From: CAVSUR01 sp052143655
GTDB taxonomy: Bacteria > Actinomycetota > Actinomycetes > Streptosporangiales > Streptosporangiaceae
Direction of reading: 5' to 3'
Assembly (NCBI GenBank): GCA_052143655.1
Contig: JBKQSL010000404.1
Coordinates: forward strand, 1 to 26,767
Length of the DNA: 26,767 bases
Of this stretch, positions 11,313 to 20,193 are shown one piece after another; within the stretch, counting starts at the first letter, position 1, and every line of letters starts with the position of its first letter. Both the position numbers and the translations under genes were made by a program. Under the pieces are notes generated by a model. The model was not told where the DNA came from and made no database searches. It was given only the letters and a program-made list of their open reading frames with translations.

Positions 11313-13886
11313 ATGACCGCCGCGGAGATCACTCGCAGCGAGACAGCCGAGCGGGCTCGGCTGCTGCGGGTGGAGTCCTACGACATATGGCTGGACCTGA
11401 CCCGCGGTGACGAGGTGTTCAGCTCGCAGTCGGTCATCCGGTTCACCTGCCGCGAGCCTGGCGCGCCGAGTTACGCCGACCTGGTCGCCGGCGAGGTGCG
11501 CGAGATCACCCTGAACGGCGTGCCGCTCGATCCCGCCAGCTGCGCGGACGGGCGGATCCCGCTGCCGGGCCTGGCCGACCGCAACGAGCTCCGGGTCCTC
11601 GCCGACTGCCCCTACTCCCGCGACGGCACCGCGCTGCACCGCGCGGTCGACTCCGCCGATGGCAAGGTGTACCTGTACACCAGCTTCGAGCCCGCCGACG
11701 CGCGCCGGGTGTACGCGAACTTCGAGCAGCCCGACCTGAAGGCGGCGTTCACCTTCCATGTCACCGCGCCCGCGCACTGGACGGTGCTGTCCAACCAGCC
11801 CGCGCCCGAGCCCGAGCCGGTGCCCGGCTCCGGCGATGCCGGCCCTGGCGGTTCCGCGCCGCCCGCCGCCGTCTGGCATTTCCCGCCGACGCCGCGCATC
11901 TCCACCTACCTGACGGCTGTCGCCGCCGGCGAATATCACCTGCAGCGCACGTCGCACACCACCGCGGACGGGCAGGTCATCCCGCTGGGCGTGGCCTGCC
12001 GGGCCTCGCTGGCCGGCTACCTGGAGGCCGATGACATCTTCTTGGTCACCCGCCAGGGGTTCGATTACTACACCGCCCTGTTCGGCACGCCGTACCCGTT
12101 CGGCAAATACGACCAGGTGTTCGTGCCCGGCTTCTTCTCCGGGGCGATGGAGAACGTCGGCTGCGTGACGATCTCCGAGCAGATGCTGTTCCGCTCCAAG
12201 GTCACCGACATGATGTACGAGCTGCGCGCCATCGTGATCCTGCACGAGATGGCGCACATGTGGTTCGGCAACCTGGTCACGATGAAGTGGTGGGACGACC
12301 TGTGGCTGAACGAGTCGTTCGCCGAGTTCTGCGCCACCCTGGCCTGCGCTGAGGCCACCCGGTTCACCGGCGCCTGGACCACGTTCTCCAACAGCCGCAA
12401 GACCTGGGGCTACATGCAGGACCAGCTGCCGTCCACGCACCCGGTGGCGGCGGACGTGGCCACGCTGACCGAGGCGGTCGCTAACTTCGACGGGATCAGC
12501 TACGCCAAGGGGGCGTCGGTGCTGCGCCAGCTGGCCGCCTACGCGGGCCTGGACGCCTTCTTCACCGGGATCGGGGCCTACTTCGCCGAGCACGGCTGGG
12601 CCAATGCCACCCTCGCCGACCTGCTGCGCGCGGTCGAGGCGGCGTCCGGGACGCAGCTGGCCAGCTGGTCACGGGACTGGCTGCAGACCGCGGGGCCGAA
12701 CACGCTGCGCAGCGAGTTCGAGGCCGGCCCGGACGGCGCGTTCACCTCGTTCGCGGTGCTCCAGGAGGCGCCGCCGGAGCACCCGACGCTGCGCCCGCAC
12801 CACATCGCGATCGGCCTGTACCAGCGGTCGGGGGGCGTGCTGGCCCGCACCAGCCGGGTCGAGGTGGAGGTAACCGGGCCGCGGACGCCGGTACCCGAGC
12901 TGACCGGGCTGGCCCAGCCCGACCTTGTGCTGCTGAACGACGGTGATCTGGGCTACGTGCTGGTCCGGTTCGATCCCCGCTCGCTGGTCACGGTGACCGG
13001 CGCGATCGGCGAGTTCACCGACTCGCTGGCCCGCGCGGTGTGCTGGACCGCTGCCGTGGACATGGTGCAGCACGCCGAGATGTCGCTGCCGGCCTTCGTG
13101 ACGATGCTGGCCGGCGGCATGGCCAGCGAGCCGTCGGTCTCGGTGCTGCAGATCCTGCACATGGTGGCCGCGCAGCTGTTGCGCCAGGCCGCCGATCCCG
13201 CCTGGGTGCCGGAGGGCCAGCGGCAGCTCGCCGCCGCAGCCCAGCGGCTGCTGGCCGCGGCTGAGCCAGGCGGCGACCACCAGCTGGCCTGGGCCGAGCT
13301 GCTCGCCTGGACGGCCAGCACGCCCGAGCAGCTTGACCTGCTGGCCAGCCTGCTCGACGGCCGCGCTGAGATGCCGGGCCTGTCGGTGGACGCCGAGCTG
13401 CGCTGGTCCCTGCTGCGCCGGCTGGCCGCGACCGGCCAGGCCGGCGATGCGCAGGTCGACGCCGAGCTGGAGCGCGATCCCACCGACGCCGGGCGGCGGC
13501 ATGCCGTGGCCTGCCGGGCGGCGATGCCCGACGCCGCGCAGAAGGCCGCCGCCTGGGAGCTGCTGACCGGCGGCACCGAGCTGAGCTCGGAGTTCATCAT
13601 CGAGGTGACCCAGGCGTTCGCTCAGCCCGAGCAGGCGGACCTGCTTGCGCCCTACACGCAGCGGTACTTCGACGCGCTGCCGGGGCTGTGGGCGGCCCGC
13701 GCGGACATGCCGCGGATCCTGCTGGGCCAGATGCTGTTCCCGTACTGGGCCGCGTCGCCGCAGCTGCTAGCGCAGATCGACGCGTTCCTTGGCCGGGGCG
13801 ACCTGGACCCCGGGCTGCGCCGCCTGATCGTCGAGCGGCGGGACATCGTCGACCGGGCGCTGCGGTCCCGGGCCCTGGCCGGCTGA
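11313..13886 (+). CDS. pepN: Aminopeptidase N (M1 family zinc metallopeptidase)
   Basis: This 857-residue cytosolic exopeptidase removes N-terminal residues from peptides. The substrate-binding GAMEN motif is at 277-281, and the zinc site is HEMAH at 311-315 with Glu334 (LNESF) as the third ligand, separated by the usual 18 residues. An N-terminal beta domain (to about 215), a catalytic domain (to about 465), and a C-terminal alpha-helical domain of the ERAP1-like type account for the full length, which is normal for actinobacterial PepN. The ATG at 11313 follows AAGGAGG by 7 bases. Its last 120 bases overlap the convergent PH-domain-like gene on the other strand. I see no sign of truncation. 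Confidence 0.95.
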   Translation: MTAAEITRSETAERARLLRVESYDIWLDLTRGDEVFSSQSVIRFTCREPGAPSYADLVAGEVREITLNGVPLDPASCADGRIPLPGLADRNELRVLADCPYSRDGTALHRAVDSADGKVYLYTSFEPADARRVYANFEQPDLKAAFTFHVTAPAHWTVLSNQPAPEPEPVPGSGDAGPGGSAPPAAVWHFPPTPRISTYLTAVAAGEYHLQRTSHTTADGQVIPLGVACRASLAGYLEADDIFLVTRQGFDYYTALFGTPYPFGKYDQVFVPGFFSGAMENVGCVTISEQMLFRSKVTDMMYELRAIVILHEMAHMWFGNLVTMKWWDDLWLNESFAEFCATLACAEATRFTGAWTTFSNSRKTWGYMQDQLPSTHPVAADVATLTEAVANFDGISYAKGASVLRQLAAYAGLDAFFTGIGAYFAEHGWANATLADLLRAVEAASGTQLASWSRDWLQTAGPNTLRSEFEAGPDGAFTSFAVLQEAPPEHPTLRPHHIAIGLYQRSGGVLARTSRVEVEVTGPRTPVPELTGLAQPDLVLLNDGDLGYVLVRFDPRSLVTVTGAIGEFTDSLARAVCWTAAVDMVQHAEMSLPAFVTMLAGGMASEPSVSVLQILHMVAAQLLRQAADPAWVPEGQRQLAAAAQRLLAAAEPGGDHQLAWAELLAWTASTPEQLDLLASLLDGRAEMPGLSVDAELRWSLLRRLAATGQAGDAQVDAELERDPTDAGRRHAVACRAAMPDAAQKAAAWELLTGGTELSSEFIIEVTQAFAQPEQADLLAPYTQRYFDALPGLWAARADMPRILLGQMLFPYWAASPQLLAQIDAFLGRGDLDPGLRRLIVERRDIVDRALRSRALAG

Positions 13887-14549
13887 GCCGCCCGCCAGGC
13901 GGACCGCAGTCGGCTGCGGCGCGGCTGCCCGCCGCTGCGGCACCCGCCGCGGGGCCAGCAGTACCGGCACGCCCGCCGGCCCGGCCAGCTCGGCCAGCAC
14001 AGCGTGCAGCGGCTGCACGCCGATCTCCTGCAGCGGCACGCTGTACCGGGGCGGGTCACGGCGCGCGCGCAGCAGGCCGGGGCAGCGCACCAGGTAGGCG
14101 ACGGGCAGCACTAGCGTCACGGCGGTGGCCACGATCGAGGCGGCCAGGTTCGGCGGCCGGGCCGCGGGCGCGTCCGGGTTCATGATGATCACCAGCCGGG
14201 TGCCGTAGTGCCGCCGGGCGACGTACAGCTCCCGGATCTGCCCCCACGGCAGGAACAGCTGGCGGCGGCGCCGGCCGAGCCGCCGCCGGGCGCCGCCGCG
14301 CAGGCCGAGCGTAATACCGTTGGCGTCGGCCGCGAACGCGTTGTCGCGCATGGTCAGCAGCACCGTGAGCTGGACGAGCGCGGCCAGCAGCAGCGTGCCG
14401 AGCGCCGCGGGCAGGTACCAGGAGGGCAGCCGGCCGAACAGGCTGATCGCCACGGCGACGCAGCCGTACCACAGCGGCACCACCCACAGGAAGTCGCGCG
14501 GCACGACCGGCGACGGGCCCCGGACCAGCGCAGTCAATCGCTTCGCCAC
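13767..14549 (-). CDS. PH-domain-like membrane protein of unknown function
   Basis: The 260-residue protein has two hydrophobic helices (about 20-38 and 45-66). A segment NAFAADANGITLGLRGG then PWGQIRELYV follows, with spacing typical of bacterial PH-like domains found after a two-helix hairpin. A third hydrophobic stretch occurs at about 134-154. The last 80 residues are Arg/Pro/Gln-rich and overlap the end of pepN antisense by 120 bases; that tail is probably unconserved. The GTG at 14549 is proposed because GGGGAGG lies 4 bases before it, a short spacing. An open frame extends further upstream to 14768 but lacks motifs. Such proteins have no settled role. It is divergent from the large repeat protein at 14790. 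Confidence 0.7.
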   Translation of the reverse strand: MAKRLTALVRGPSPVVPRDFLWVVPLWYGCVAVAISLFGRLPSWYLPAALGTLLLAALVQLTVLLTMRDNAFAADANGITLGLRGGARRRLGRRRRQLFLPWGQIRELYVARRHYGTRLVIIMNPDAPAARPPNLAASIVATAVTLVLPVAYLVRCPGLLRARRDPPRYSVPLQEIGVQPLHAVLAELAGPAGVPVLLAPRRVPQRRAAAPQPTAVRLAGGSAGQGPGPQRPVDDVPPLDDQAAQPGVQVAPAKERVDLR

Positions 14550-14664
14550 ATGGCCTCCCCAAGCGCCTCTACCTGGATCATCCGTCCCGGACGGCCCGGC
14601 GGCAAGAGCTGGATCCGGTCGGCTGGCGGCGGCCGGGACGGCGACGGCGCAGCTGGCAGGCCCC

Positions 14665-14704
14665 GGGTCCAGGCCGGCCGATCGCATGCGGGCGGCCTGG
14701 ACCC
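14665..14704. repeat. 12-bp inverted repeat in a divergent promoter region
   Basis: GGGTCCAGGCCG (14665-14676) and its exact complement (14693-14704) are separated by 16 bases. It lies between the divergent genes starting at 14549 and 14790, and could be an operator or a leader hairpin for the latter. Confidence 0.55.
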
Positions 14705-14789
14705 TGCCGCATGATGGAGTGACCTCCGGGCCGGACCGGCCGCAGGGCCGAGTGGCACGGGCACGCAAGCGTCAGGAGTTGCACAGCTC

Positions 14790-17543
14790 ATGAGCATCAG
14801 ATCGCCGCAGGATGACCAGGATCTGCGGTGGCCGCCTGATCAGGCATGGCCGCCGGAGGAGCCGGGTGCTGCCGATCGTGGTGCCGGGACGCCCGGCTGG
14901 CGCGCCGCGAGCCCGGGCTGGGACGCGGCGGACGGCGCCGAGCCGTGGGCCGCCGGGCAGCCGTACACGCCGCCGTGGGACGAGGACGCGCAGTCGCAGC
15001 CGGAGCCGGAGTCGCAGCCGGAGCCGCGGCGAGCGGCGCAGCGGCCTGCGCCGGCCTCGGGCCGCTCTGGTCGGTTCCGCGGCCGGAAGGCCGCTGAGCC
15101 CGGCGGACGGGCCGGCGGCGGGTTCGGCCAGGATGCTGGCGAAGAGGACGAGGACTATCAGTGGATCCGGTCCCTGGGCGGGGGCACGGCTTCGGCAGGA
15201 GCCGGGGCAGCTGACCGCGGCCTGGAGCCGAATAGCTGGGACGGCCGGCCCGGGGGAGGGCGACGGTCCGGCGGCCTGGCGGACCGGCCACAGGACGATC
15301 AGCGGCGCCGCGACCAGCAGGCGGCCGAGCGCGACCAGGCCGCGCGGCGGCGCGCTGAAGCTGAGCAGCAGCGACAGGCCCGGGAGGCCGAGGAGCGCGA
15401 GCAGGCCGCCCAGCGGCGCGCCGAGGCCGAGCGGCAGCGGCAGGCCCGGGAAGCGGCGGAGCGCGAGCAGGCCGCCCGGCAGCGCGCCGAGGCCGAGGAA
15501 CAACGGCAGGCCCGAGAGGCGGAGAAGACCGCGTCGGCCGGGCGCAAACGCCAGGCGCGCGAGACCGCCAAGCGGGACCAGGCAGAGCGCAAGCGCGTCA
15601 AGGCGGAGAGCAGGCGGACCCGGCCGGGGCGCCCAGAGGAGCAGCCCGGCGAGCCGCAGCCCGGCGAGCCGCAGCCCGGCGAGCCGCAGCCCGGTGGCCA
15701 GCAGTCCAGTCCCCAGCGGCCCGGCCGCAAGTTCGGCCGGCGAACCGCTGACGGACAGCAGCCCAGCCCAGCTGATGCCGCGTGGCCCGGTGCTCCGGCG
15801 GTCGGCCCGCCGGGGGCAGGTCAGCCCTGGGCCGGTCAGGACCAGGCGGGTGCGGAGCCGACGGGCCTGCAGTGGGCTGGCGAGACCTGGGCTGGCCCGG
15901 ATGTGGCCGCTCACGAGTCACCGGGTCAGGGCTGGCACTCCGAAGCCTGGGCCGGTCACGAGCCGCCGGCGCAGGCTTCGGCCGAGCAAGCCTGGCCGCC
16001 CCCGGCGCCCTCCGATCAGGACTGGTCCGGCGAGGACTGGGCTGGTCCGGATACGGCCGCCTATCAGTCGGCCGACCCGAGCTGGGCTGGTGAGGCCTGG
16101 CCCGGTCACGAGCCTCAGGCCTGGGCTGGTCACGAGCAGCCGGGCGGCGGCCCCGTCGCGCCGGCCTGGCCCGGCGAGCGCTGGCCGGACGAGCACTGGG
16201 CACCCGAGCCAGACCAGGCAGCGACCGCTCCGCGGCTGCCGGGCCAGCACCCGGATGACTACGGCTGGACCGACCAGGGCTGGGCCGGCGCGGAGCCGGG
16301 CGACCAGGCTGCGGCCGGGCCGGCAGGCCGGCGGACAGCCAGCCAGCCCTGGGTGCAGGACGCCTGGTCCGGCCCGGATCAGTCCGCAGGCGGCTATCAA
16401 GCCCCGGTCGGCCGGGTCGGCTACCCCGAAGACGCCGGGGGAGCCGTCAGCCCAGACGATGCTGAGGCGGCTGCCGGAACCGGCCCGCTGACCGCGGCGC
16501 CTCGCCCGGCATCGACGGCCAAGCCCGCCAGGCCCGCGCGCCCCGGCAAGCCTGCGCGCCCCGGCAAGGCTGCACGCACCGGCAAGGCGCTGCGGCTGCG
16601 CAAGCCTGCCCGGGCCGGCCAGGCCGGGCAGTCTGCTGCCGCTGCCGGGCCCGCTGCCGTCTCCGCCGGGCCCACCATGGCCGCGGCATCCGCTGGCGGC
16701 CTCGCGCCCGCCGAGGCTCCCGCATCGGCCGGGAAGGCGCCCGCGTCCGTCGGCCAGGCACCCGCACCCGCACCCGCCGAGACTCGCGCGCCTGGTGAGG
16801 CTCCCGCACCTGCCGAAACCCGTGCCCCCGGCAAGACCCGCGCCGCCGCCAAGACCCGCGCCGCGGCCGCGGCGCGGCGGGCCGCGGCCGCGCAGGCACC
16901 GGCGAAGGCCGCCGCGGTCGGCACTGCCGCAGCCGCCGGCGCTGCGGCTGTCGCCTCCCGCCAGGCCAGGGCCGCCCGTCGCAAGCGCGCGCGCCGCGCC
17001 GTCAAGATTGTCTGGCTGGCGGTCGGCGTGCTGGTGGTCATCGCGGTGATCGCGTCCGCGGTCGTGCTCAACTCGGGCAGCAACACCGCCTACAGCATCG
17101 TCACGCGGCAGCGCCTCGGGTCCTACCAGCAGTCACCGAAGATCGCCGGGCAGACCAACGTGGCGCAGTTGCGCGACAGCATCGTGACCAGTGGCGGCGG
17201 CGAGGCGTCGCACGTGGTCGACGCGGTCTACCAGGACGGTTCCGGCGGGACCGGGCCACTCATTTTGTTCATCGGAGGAAACCTCTCCGGCGCGTCGGCA
17301 AACTCGTTCGTCTCCAGCTTCATCGGCAAGCTGCCAGGCGCCGCCACCACCAGCGCTGGCCGTCCGGCCAGCGGGGCCGCGGCCGCCTGCGCGCCTAGCC
17401 GCAACGGTAGTCTCGCCGAATGTGCCTGGGCGGACGGCGACACGTTCGGCGTGCTGGCGTCGCCGACGCTCAGCGCAGCGGCCCTGGGCCAGGAGATGCG
17501 ACTGTTCCGGCCGCTGCTAGAGCGCCCGGCTAAGAACGGCTAG
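14790..17543 (+). CDS. Large single-pass membrane protein with coiled-coil, Trp-rich and Ala/Pro/Lys-rich repeats
   Basis: I do not recognise this 917-residue protein. Residues about 170-275 are an Arg/Glu/Ala/Gln helix with a 22-residue repeat (EREQAAQRRAEAERQRQARE and variants), likely a coiled coil. Residues near 286-300 repeat PGEPQ. From about 330 to 540, Trp-rich repeats of the type WAG(x)(D/E)WAG and AWAGHEP occur in an acidic Pro-rich background. From 560 to 735 the sequence is Ala/Pro/Lys/Arg-rich. One hydrophobic helix (about 739-763, VWLAVGVLVVIAVIASAVVL) precedes a 150-residue C-terminal domain with two cysteines. The basic flank predicts the long repeat region inside the cell and the C-terminal domain outside. 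ATG 14790 has CAGGAG 11 bases upstream. Related actinobacterial proteins are usually called hypothetical. Confidence 0.8.
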   Translation: MSIRSPQDDQDLRWPPDQAWPPEEPGAADRGAGTPGWRAASPGWDAADGAEPWAAGQPYTPPWDEDAQSQPEPESQPEPRRAAQRPAPASGRSGRFRGRKAAEPGGRAGGGFGQDAGEEDEDYQWIRSLGGGTASAGAGAADRGLEPNSWDGRPGGGRRSGGLADRPQDDQRRRDQQAAERDQAARRRAEAEQQRQAREAEEREQAAQRRAEAERQRQAREAAEREQAARQRAEAEEQRQAREAEKTASAGRKRQARETAKRDQAERKRVKAESRRTRPGRPEEQPGEPQPGEPQPGEPQPGGQQSSPQRPGRKFGRRTADGQQPSPADAAWPGAPAVGPPGAGQPWAGQDQAGAEPTGLQWAGETWAGPDVAAHESPGQGWHSEAWAGHEPPAQASAEQAWPPPAPSDQDWSGEDWAGPDTAAYQSADPSWAGEAWPGHEPQAWAGHEQPGGGPVAPAWPGERWPDEHWAPEPDQAATAPRLPGQHPDDYGWTDQGWAGAEPGDQAAAGPAGRRTASQPWVQDAWSGPDQSAGGYQAPVGRVGYPEDAGGAVSPDDAEAAAGTGPLTAAPRPASTAKPARPARPGKPARPGKAARTGKALRLRKPARAGQAGQSAAAAGPAAVSAGPTMAAASAGGLAPAEAPASAGKAPASVGQAPAPAPAETRAPGEAPAPAETRAPGKTRAAAKTRAAAAARRAAAAQAPAKAAAVGTAAAAGAAAVASRQARAARRKRARRAVKIVWLAVGVLVVIAVIASAVVLNSGSNTAYSIVTRQRLGSYQQSPKIAGQTNVAQLRDSIVTSGGGEASHVVDAVYQDGSGGTGPLILFIGGNLSGASANSFVSSFIGKLPGAATTSAGRPASGAAAACAPSRNGSLAECAWADGDTFGVLASPTLSAAALGQEMRLFRPLLERPAKNG
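15647..15691 (+). repeat. Three exact 15-bp repeats inside the large membrane protein gene
   Basis: GGCGAGCCGCAGCCC occurs three times in tandem, encoding GEPQP units. It is part of a longer set of in-frame repeats (66-bp coiled-coil units just upstream), so the gene is likely variable in length between strains. Confidence 0.85.
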
Positions 17544-17553
17544 CTCCGTCGCC

Positions 17554-19011
17554 CTAACCCTTATCGCCATCGCCGGAACCGCTGCCCTGCTGAGGGCCCC
17601 GGGTGCGCAGCGAGAGCCGGGCGACGGCCATGGCAATGGCGCCGGCCAGGATGGCCAGGCCGAGCAGCTGACCGCCGATCAGCCGCGGGGGGAGCGGCAG
17701 CGTCGCTGCCGCGGTCTCGGCGCGCAGTCGCCGGGCTTTGCTCCGGGCCGACCCGGATGCCGGGTTCCTGGCGGCGGGCGCGCTCGTGCTGTGCCCAGGT
17801 GAGACGGTGGGGAACAGCCCGGCCGGGTTGCTGGCCCCGGCGGTGGCCGAGGGCAGCTGCGGGGCGGGCAGCGTTACGGTGGAGGTGCCCGCCGGCGTCG
17901 TGGAGCCCACGGTCGGGAAGCTAGCGCTCGGTGTTGGCGTCGGCGTGGCCTGGCCAGAGGCCGGCTTGCTCACCCGCACGGTTGCCGCTGCGGTGAAGCC
18001 GTCCGCGTCCTTGGCGGTCGCGCTGGCCGTCAGCCGCACCTGCTCGTCCTGATAGGCGCCCGCTTGCACCGGGATTGCCGCCTGGAGCTCATCGGCCTGC
18101 CGGGCGGGCAGGTCGCCGATCGTGCAGGTGGCTCCGCTGCCGGCCGGACACACAGAGAACGCCGGGGCGCCGAGATGCCGGAACCGGTTCGCGGTGAGGG
18201 TCACAGTCACGTTCTTGCTGGCACCGTGCCTGCTCCAGACGAAGATCGCATAGCTGGCCGAGTGGCCGGGCCGCACCTTCGAGCCGCTGGAGAACGGCTG
18301 CACCGACACGCACAGCTGGGACTTCCCGGCGGTGGGGCTCGGTGACTTGCTGGGCTTAGGGCTCTTGCTGGGCTTCGGGCTTTTGCTTGGCGTGGGACTC
18401 TTGGACGGCGTGGGACTCTTGGACGGCGTGGCGCTCTTGGACGGCGCGGGACGCTTGGACGGCGCGGGGCTCTTACTCGGCTTAGGGCTCTTGCTGGGGG
18501 ATGGGCTGCTGCTCTTCGTGGAGCTCTTGCTCGGACTGGGGCTCGGGCTCCTGGACGGCGAGGAGGCAGCCGACGGCGACGCGCTTTTGCTGGGCTTGGG
18601 GCTCTTGGACGGCTTAAGGCTCGTGGATGTCTTGGGGCTGCGGCTCGGCGACGGGCTCCTGGAAGCGGACTTGCTCGGCAAGGGGCCGCTGGTCGCGCTC
18701 TTGCCCGCCTTCGGGCTGGCGCTGGCCGACGTGCTGTCGACCGCGTGCCGCTGGCGTGCGGGCCGAGTGTGCTGCTTGCCTCGCGCTAGATGGTCGGTGA
18801 GCAGGCGGGCACGGGTTCCCGACAGGGTAGCTGTCGCAGCTGCGGTCCGCGTGCCGCAGACGGGCCCGGCCGCGCCATGCGCGCCGCCAGTGGCCTTCGT
18901 GACCGCACCAGCCCCGGTACTGGCCATGGCGGGACCTACCAGACCGCACGAGATGATGCCTGCGCATCCGGCGGTTCCGAGCATGCGCCATGCGACGCGC
19001 CATGAGCTCAT
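17554..19011 (-). CDS. Secreted, membrane-anchored Ser/Lys/Pro-repeat surface protein
   Basis: The 485-residue protein starts with a signal peptide (hydrophobic part LGTAGCAGIISCGLVGPAMA, ending near residue 31). Residues about 110-227 are P-S-K-S-P-x hexapeptide repeats (18-bp units), likely an extended wall-spanning stalk, rich in possible glycosylation sites. A domain of about 110 residues follows (LCVSVQPF... to ATVRVSKP). It looks like an Ig-like beta sandwich and contains a CPAGSGATCTIGDLP segment. A Thr/Pro/Ala linker leads to one C-terminal membrane helix (about 444-470) and a short Gly/Asp/Lys tail. No LPxTG sorting motif is present, although PLPPR stands just before the helix. ATG 19011 is chosen because it gives a clean signal peptide; GTG 19023 is the alternative. 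The large membrane protein gene converges on it. Confidence 0.78.
   Translation of the reverse strand: MSSWRVAWRMLGTAGCAGIISCGLVGPAMASTGAGAVTKATGGAHGAAGPVCGTRTAAATATLSGTRARLLTDHLARGKQHTRPARQRHAVDSTSASASPKAGKSATSGPLPSKSASRSPSPSRSPKTSTSLKPSKSPKPSKSASPSAASSPSRSPSPSPSKSSTKSSSPSPSKSPKPSKSPAPSKRPAPSKSATPSKSPTPSKSPTPSKSPKPSKSPKPSKSPSPTAGKSQLCVSVQPFSSGSKVRPGHSASYAIFVWSRHGASKNVTVTLTANRFRHLGAPAFSVCPAGSGATCTIGDLPARQADELQAAIPVQAGAYQDEQVRLTASATAKDADGFTAAATVRVSKPASGQATPTPTPSASFPTVGSTTPAGTSTVTLPAPQLPSATAGASNPAGLFPTVSPGHSTSAPAARNPASGSARSKARRLRAETAAATLPLPPRLIGGQLLGLAILAGAIAMAVARLSLRTRGPQQGSGSGDGDKG
18366..18490 (-). repeat. 18-bp tandem repeats coding Ser-Lys-Ser-Pro hexapeptides
   Basis: Several consecutive 18-base units (top strand GGCGTGGGACTCTTGGAC and close variants) encode P-S-K-S-P-T/A/K. 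The first two are identical and later ones drift. Less regular copies extend on both sides to about 18330 and 18680. Confidence 0.85.
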
Positions 19012-19076
19012 CGGCGTCGCCACGCTTGCGCTGAGGTCCCCGTAGGGGACGATCCCCTCCTCATTACTGTCATCAT
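19008..19076 (-). other. Possible 22-codon leader ORF coupled to the surface protein gene
   Basis: ATG at 19076 opens a 22-codon frame (MMTVMRRGSSPTGTSAQAWR, then Arg-Arg) whose TGA overlaps the proposed ATG of the surface protein (ATGA). It contains a strong GAGGAGGGG (19054-19062) that precedes no start codon at normal distance. Two mutually exclusive hairpins overlap this region: GGGGA/TCCCC with a 3-base loop (19045-19057, covering the G-rich site) and GTCCCC/GGGGAC with a 3-base loop (19036-19050). This looks like a translational switch, but no ribosome site for the leader itself is visible. Confidence 0.3.
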
Positions 19077-19359
19077 ATGCATGCCGAGCAAGGGCCTTCC
19101 CCGCTGCGATGGTCTGACACCTGCCATCGGCCGGGATCCGGGCCGTGCCGCGCGAAATGCGCTCGCGTGACGCCAGCCCGGCTCGATGCGGCGGCCCGCG
19201 CCCGGATTTCCGCCCGCGCCTGGATGGCTCTGCGCAGCGCTGAGACCTGCGCCAGGATGGCCGGATGGCGCCGGGCGCAGGGGTGGGTCCCGAGCGCGGG
19301 AAGACGGAACCCGAGCGTGGCCGACAATGCGGCTGGCGCATGCCGCGGAAGGGAGCGGA
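19077..19359. other. Divergent intergenic region without a supported gene
   Basis: Between the possible leader ORF on the left and the hydrolase start on the right I see no gene with motifs. The hydrolase frame stays open back to 19186, and an in-frame ATG at 19327 exists, but neither has a ribosome site as good as the GTG at 19360. Confidence 0.5.
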
Positions 19360-20193
19360 GTGACTTCCCGGGATGTCCTGACCAGGCCCGCCCGGCCGCC
19401 TGACTATGTGCTGCGATACGGGCCGGATCCCGAGCACGTCGCCGACCTGCGGCTGCCGGGCGCCGCTGGCCGCGCGACCGGCTCCGGGCCGGCCAGCTGG
19501 CCGCTGGTGATCTTCCTGCACGGCGGGTTCTGGCGGGCGGCCTACGACCGGGCGCATGCCGGCCCGCTGGCGGCAGCCCTGTGCGCGGAGGGATTCGCAG
19601 TCTGCGCGGCGGAATACCGGCGGGTCGGCCAGCGCGGCGGCGGCTGGCCCGGCACGTTTGACGACGTGGCGGCGGCGGTGGGCACGCTGCCCGGGATCGC
19701 CGCGGCCGCGGACCGGCAGATCGACGCACGGCGGCTCGTGCTGGCCGGCCACTCGGCGGGCGGCCATCTGGCCCTGTGGGCCGCCAGCCGCCACCGCCTC
19801 CCGCCAGGTTCGCCGTGGCAGGCCCCGCCGTCGCCCGCCCGAGCGGTCATCGGCCTCGCGGCCGTCTGCGAGCTGGCCGCCTGCCAGCGGCAGGACCTGG
19901 GCGCCGGGGCGGCAGTTGCGCTGATGGGCGGCTCAGCGGCGGAGCACCCCGATCGGTACGCGGCCGCCGACCCGGCCGGGCTGCTGCCGGTCGGGATCCC
20001 GTTACGGCTGGTTCACGGCTCGGCGGACGACCGGGTGCCCGTGCAGATGAGCCTGGACTACGCCCGCCAGGCCAGTGCCACGGGCGACCGGGCCGAGTGC
20101 GACATCCTGTCTGGCGCCGGTCATTTCGAGGTCATCGACCCGCTGTCGGGAGCCTGGCCGCAGGTGGTCGCGGCGTTCCGGGCGGCGGCCTGA
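19360..20193 (+). CDS. Alpha/beta hydrolase, esterase or kynurenine-formamidase-like
   Basis: The 277-residue enzyme has the HGGFW oxyanion motif (54-57), nucleophile Ser132 (AGHSAGGH), acid Asp223 or Asp224 (HGSADDRVP) and base His255 (SGAGHFEVI). The HGG-x-W motif plus this spacing is shared by kynurenine formamidases and BD-FAE-type esterases. No other tryptophan catabolism genes are near, so the substrate remains open. There is no signal peptide, so it is cytosolic. GTG 19360 is chosen for the AGGGAG 4 bases before it. The tRNA-Thr gene follows 130 bases downstream on the same strand. Confidence 0.85.
   Translation: MTSRDVLTRPARPPDYVLRYGPDPEHVADLRLPGAAGRATGSGPASWPLVIFLHGGFWRAAYDRAHAGPLAAALCAEGFAVCAAEYRRVGQRGGGWPGTFDDVAAAVGTLPGIAAAADRQIDARRLVLAGHSAGGHLALWAASRHRLPPGSPWQAPPSPARAVIGLAAVCELAACQRQDLGAGAAVALMGGSAAEHPDRYAAADPAGLLPVGIPLRLVHGSADDRVPVQMSLDYARQASATGDRAECDILSGAGHFEVIDPLSGAWPQVVAAFRAAA

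Noticed and set aside
9935..11410. A 491-codon top-strand open frame across mscR
   Set aside because: It lies antisense to mscR, which matches its family over the full length, and it has no recognisable domain.
11151..12593. A 480-codon open frame antisense to the first half of pepN
   Set aside because: Shadow of pepN; the composition is arginine/glycine/valine-rich and without motifs.
14772..15914. A 380-codon Leu/Arg-rich open frame antisense to the large repeat protein
   Set aside because: Its apparent hydrophobic Leu/Gly repeats arise from the complement of the Arg/Glu/Gln repeats of the top-strand gene; there is no ribosome site.
18330..18680. CRISPR-like regular short repeats
   Set aside because: The 18-bp units are contiguous without spacers, drift gradually and are in frame with Ser-Lys-Ser-Pro coding; they are protein repeats.
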